This document shows positions 5,629 through 8,137 of a DNA stretch of 8,137 nucleotides, one piece after another. The DNA comes from Fimisoma avicola (GTDB lineage Bacteria > Bacillota > Clostridia > Peptostreptococcales > Anaerovoracaceae). The DNA is taken from contig DVMO01000026.1 in NCBI GenBank assembly GCA_018714945.1, positions 1 to 8,137 of the forward strand, written 5' to 3'. The number at the start of each line of letters is the position of its first letter. Position 1 is the stretch's first letter. The notes under the pieces were generated by a model. That model made no database searches. It was not told where the DNA came from and was given only the letters and a program-made list of their open reading frames with translations. The translations under genes and the position numbers were made by a program.

Positions 5629-8005
5629 AAATCCCCTCCAGCTTGCATTCTGTTATCTGATTGATCCCGCAGCCGTTGCAATGGATGCGGCAGTCCGGTG
5701 TTACCCTCTGGCCGTAGGCATTTGATTTTTCCCTAAGGAAAAATCCTTTTGCAACACCGCAGTCAATATGATCCCACGGCAGGATCTCATCCTCATCTCT
5801 TCGCCTGTAGGCATAAAAATCCGGGCTGATATTTGATTCTTCAAAGGCACGCTTCCACCTTTCATCGGAGAAATATTCTCCCCAGCCGTCAAGCCTGCAT
5901 CCCAGCCTGTGAGCAGCCAGCAGAGCCTGTCCGCACCTTCGGTCACCTCTTGCAAGGACCGCTTCGCATACGCTGGTAAAGCTGTCATGGTAATTAAATG
6001 TGACACCTTTTATCTTTAACTTGTTTTCAAGGTAGTCGTGTTTTTCCATGAACTGCTCAGGCGTGTTCTGTCCTTCCCACTGGAAAGGCGTATCAGCCTT
6101 GGGGACAAAATTGGACACACTTACGGTAAGCCTGAAAGCTCCGCCCTTCGGACCATTGTATTTTTTATTTATCTCGATTATCTTTGAAGCAATATCTGCT
6201 ATGCCGTCAAGGTCTGCTGTCGTTTCTGTCGGAAGGCCGATCATAAAATACAGCTTTATCCTCCGCCATCCGAGTACAATGGCCTGTTCAACAGATGTGA
6301 ATATATCATCCTCGGTTACACCCTTGTTTATCACATTTCTCAGCCTCTGCGTCCCGGCTTCCGGAGCATATGTAAGACCGGACTTTTTATATTCCTGTAT
6401 CTTATTAAGCACTTCAAAAGCAAAATTATCTATTCTGAGAGATGGAAGAGAAAGGGAAACATTGGCTTTTCTGCATTCTTCCATCAGATCAAGGGTAAGT
6501 TCCCTGAATTTGGAATGATCGCTGGTAGAAAGTGAAAGCAGGGAAAGTTCATCGTTTCCGGTATTCTTTATCTGTTTTTCTGCCAGCTCCATTATCTTTT
6601 CCTTTGATCTTTCCCTTACAGGCCTGTATATCATACCTGCCTGGCAGAAACGGCACCCTCTGGTACAGCCTCTGAAAGTCTCAACCACAGACCGGTCGTG
6701 GACTGCCTCTATGAGAGGGATTATCGGTTTTACAGGAAAATCAGCCTCTTCTATGTCCGGGATGATATGCCTCCTGACCACATCAGGCGCTTCCGGATTA
6801 AGTTTACATATTTTTTTTATCGTACCATCTTTGTTATATTCAGGCTCATAAAAGGCCGGGACATATACCCCTCCTATCTTACAGGCTTTTTCAAGGAACT
6901 GTGTCTTGTTCAGGCCGTCTTCCCTGCAGCGTTCATGGAGCTTGAGTATCTCCGGCAGCAGATCCTCTCCGTCACCTATCAGGAAAAGATCTATAAAATC
7001 TGCCAAAGGTTCCGGATTAAAAGCGCATGGCCCTCCGGCTGCTATTACCGGATCTTCATCTGTCCTGTCCTTTGACTGGATAGCTATCCCTGCCATTTGA
7101 AGCATGTCAAGCACCGTGGTATAAGACATTTCATACTGGAGAGTAAATCCTATCATGTCTGCATCTTTAAGAGGTTTTTTTGTCTCCAGGGTAAAAAGCG
7201 GTATGTCGTATTTCTCCATGAGTTCTTTCATATCTCCGGCCGGAGCAAAAACACGCTCGCAATACAGACCTTCCCTTTTATTGACCGCATCATAAAGTAT
7301 CTGCATCCCCAGATATGACATGCCTATCTCATACATGTCAGGAAAAGCAAAGACAAACCTCTCCCGTACTTCATCATCTTTTTTTATCACGGAATTTATC
7401 TCGCCGCCGACATATCTGCCGGGCTTTTCCACCTGTCTGAGTATCCCGTCCAGCCTGTCTTTTATCTTTGCGGACACATCAAACATATGGTCTATGGATA
7501 TGCCTGTGACAGCAGCGATCTCGTCCATCAGATGACCGGTCTTTTCCTTACTTTCCAGTATCAGCTTTATATGCTCCTCAGCATTGGGGCCTGACTTGGC
7601 CTTTTGGATTATATATTCTATCCGCCTGTCAAGGCCCACATATCTGTCCTCTCTGACCAGTCTGTCTGCGAGACATACAATGTCACATTCGTTCAGTTTG
7701 TCCGTTGGGTTAAAGGATGGATATGTCATGTGTACTTTGACTATCTGTGCTTCATCCTCATACCCCATCTCATGGAGTATCTCATAGCCTTTCAGCGCAT
7801 GATCCTCCCATGTCCTTGCCACATCATGGACAAGGGAGGTACTCCTGACAAGATCCGTATCAAGATCATATCCATGTTTGTTGAGTTCTGCAGCGATCCC
7901 CTGGGCCACCTTGGCTACAGCCCTGCAATGAGCTGTCACCCTTTGGGGAGTCTGGTATTTTTTGTACAATTCTTGTATTTCTTTATCTGATATGCGTTTA
8001 TTCAA
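5621..8005 (-). CDS. HD-domain / B12-type radical SAM fusion protein (TIGR03960-like)
   Basis: The protein has 794 residues from the TTG at 8005. Residues 1-185 form an HD metal-dependent phosphohydrolase-type domain with H26, H60-D61 (SLVHDVAR), H69, H92 and D114 (DIVCLADRLV), a complete H...HD...D set. From about 190 the sequence follows TIGR03960. A Rossmann-like B12-binding-type region (215-350) reads FPDMYEIGMSYLG, where the DxHxxG histidine is replaced by tyrosine, so cobalamin would not be bound in the usual base-off mode. The radical SAM core (about 435-640) has the 4Fe-4S motif C447-x3-C451-x2-C454 (RGCTRGCRFCQAG). The C-terminal region ends with C772-x3-C776-x2-C779 and C787, a second cysteine cluster. 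Ordinary TIGR03960 proteins are near 610-620 residues, so the HD part is an addition. Substrate and product are unknown. It is translated just before, and overlaps, its DUF2344 partner. Confidence 0.93.
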   Translation of the reverse strand: MNKRISDKEIQELYKKYQTPQRVTAHCRAVAKVAQGIAAELNKHGYDLDTDLVRSTSLVHDVARTWEDHALKGYEILHEMGYEDEAQIVKVHMTYPSFNPTDKLNECDIVCLADRLVREDRYVGLDRRIEYIIQKAKSGPNAEEHIKLILESKEKTGHLMDEIAAVTGISIDHMFDVSAKIKDRLDGILRQVEKPGRYVGGEINSVIKKDDEVRERFVFAFPDMYEIGMSYLGMQILYDAVNKREGLYCERVFAPAGDMKELMEKYDIPLFTLETKKPLKDADMIGFTLQYEMSYTTVLDMLQMAGIAIQSKDRTDEDPVIAAGGPCAFNPEPLADFIDLFLIGDGEDLLPEILKLHERCREDGLNKTQFLEKACKIGGVYVPAFYEPEYNKDGTIKKICKLNPEAPDVVRRHIIPDIEEADFPVKPIIPLIEAVHDRSVVETFRGCTRGCRFCQAGMIYRPVRERSKEKIMELAEKQIKNTGNDELSLLSLSTSDHSKFRELTLDLMEECRKANVSLSLPSLRIDNFAFEVLNKIQEYKKSGLTYAPEAGTQRLRNVINKGVTEDDIFTSVEQAIVLGWRRIKLYFMIGLPTETTADLDGIADIASKIIEINKKYNGPKGGAFRLTVSVSNFVPKADTPFQWEGQNTPEQFMEKHDYLENKLKIKGVTFNYHDSFTSVCEAVLARGDRRCGQALLAAHRLGCRLDGWGEYFSDERWKRAFEESNISPDFYAYRRRDEDEILPWDHIDCGVAKGFFLREKSNAYGQRVTPDCRIHCNGCGINQITECKLEGIYG

Positions 8006-8010
8006 TATGT

Positions 8011-8016
8011 TCACCT
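8011..8016 (-). promoter_or_regulatory. Ribosome binding site that sets the radical SAM start at TTG 8005
   Basis: On the minus strand AGGTGA (8011-8016) lies five bases before an in-frame TTG at 8003-8005. The longer reading would start at GTG 8012-8014, but that codon lies inside the AGGTGA itself and has no site of its own upstream. The TTG is therefore the better start and shortens the protein by three residues. Confidence 0.6.
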
Positions 8017-8035
8017 TTTTCTGAAATATATGTAT

Positions 8036-8065
8036 ATTGTATCATGTTTCTTCTTGTTTTTCCAA
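8036..8065 (-). promoter_or_regulatory. Candidate extended -10 promoter for the radical SAM / DUF2344 pair
   Basis: On the minus strand TACAAT (8036-8041, five of six) is preceded by TG one base upstream, and TTGGAA (8060-8065, four of six) lies 18 bases further upstream. The -35 is inside the end of the upstream coding region and the stop codon touches the -10. Transcription would start near 8029, about 24 bases before the TTG start. Confidence 0.5.
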
Positions 8066-8137
8066 TGTATAATAGAATTCATCCTCGCCTGTGTTATCAT
8101 ATGTGCCGATAATATCTCCCTTATTCACCCTTTCTCC
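8042..8137 (-). CDS. C-terminal fragment of an upstream gene, possibly M23/SpoIVFA-like peptidase
   Basis: An open frame enters from the right edge and ends at a TGA (8042-8044), giving 31 residues: GERVNKGDIIGTYDNTG, then EDEFYYTLEKQEET. The 'G-xVxKGDxIG' turn followed by a short strand resembles the last strands of M23 (LytM) and SpoIVFA-type beta-barrel domains, and also of lipoyl-like domains. In many clostridia an M23 gene with an M50 peptidase gene stands upstream of the TIGR03960 gene, which fits in part, although no M50 gene intervenes here. The fragment is too short to be sure of the family. That it is coding is supported by its fluent residue pattern and its position directly upstream. 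Confidence 0.5.
   Translation of the reverse strand, partial: GERVNKGDIIGTYDNTGEDEFYYTLEKQEET

Noticed and set aside
5701..6006. Second minus-strand frame of 101 codons inside the radical SAM gene
   Set aside because: It is a shifted frame within a well-conserved coding region, with no family match and no separate ribosome binding site.

Overview
The window comes from an endospore-forming, low-to-moderate GC Firmicute, most likely class Clostridia. The evidence is a clear Spo0A next to a clear SpoIVB protease, a NifS-type cysteine desulfurase, a DUF896 (YnzC-like) small protein, and the paired radical-SAM/DUF2344 genes common in clostridia. I cannot fix family or genus from the sequence. Every gene I can support lies on the minus strand, so transcription runs from high to low coordinates. 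I saw no tRNA, rRNA, CRISPR array, insertion sequence or other sign of mobility, and no gene-free gap exceeds about 145 bases.

In transcription order, the right edge (8137-8042) holds the last 31 codons of an upstream gene whose residues resemble the end of an M23/SpoIVFA-like peptidase domain. A good promoter (8036-8065) then leads into a 794-residue radical SAM protein of the TIGR03960 type, which carries an extra N-terminal HD metal-binding domain. Its 3' end overlaps by 8 bases the gene for its usual partner, a DUF2344 (TIGR03936) protein.

A near-consensus sigma-A promoter (4920-4948) starts a second unit of three genes. These are a membrane-anchored ComEA-like protein (SLBB plus helix-hairpin-helix), a membrane-anchored protein with a BofC-type C-terminal domain, and SpoIVB. 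In B. subtilis BofC restrains SpoIVB, so a BofC-like gene ending 12 bases before the spoIVB start looks like a protease-plus-inhibitor arrangement. spo0A follows after a 144-base gap that contains a plausible 0A box.

Downstream of spo0A lie a DUF896 gene with its own promoter, an unrecognised small exported protein, and the first 265 codons of nifS behind an extended -10 promoter. The leader of the exported-protein gene is a near-perfect 46-base hairpin that buries its ribosome binding site. It is the most striking non-coding element here.

The most interesting points are the HD-radical SAM fusion, the BofC-like/SpoIVB linkage, and the hairpin over the ribosome binding site, with a possible competing helix just upstream.
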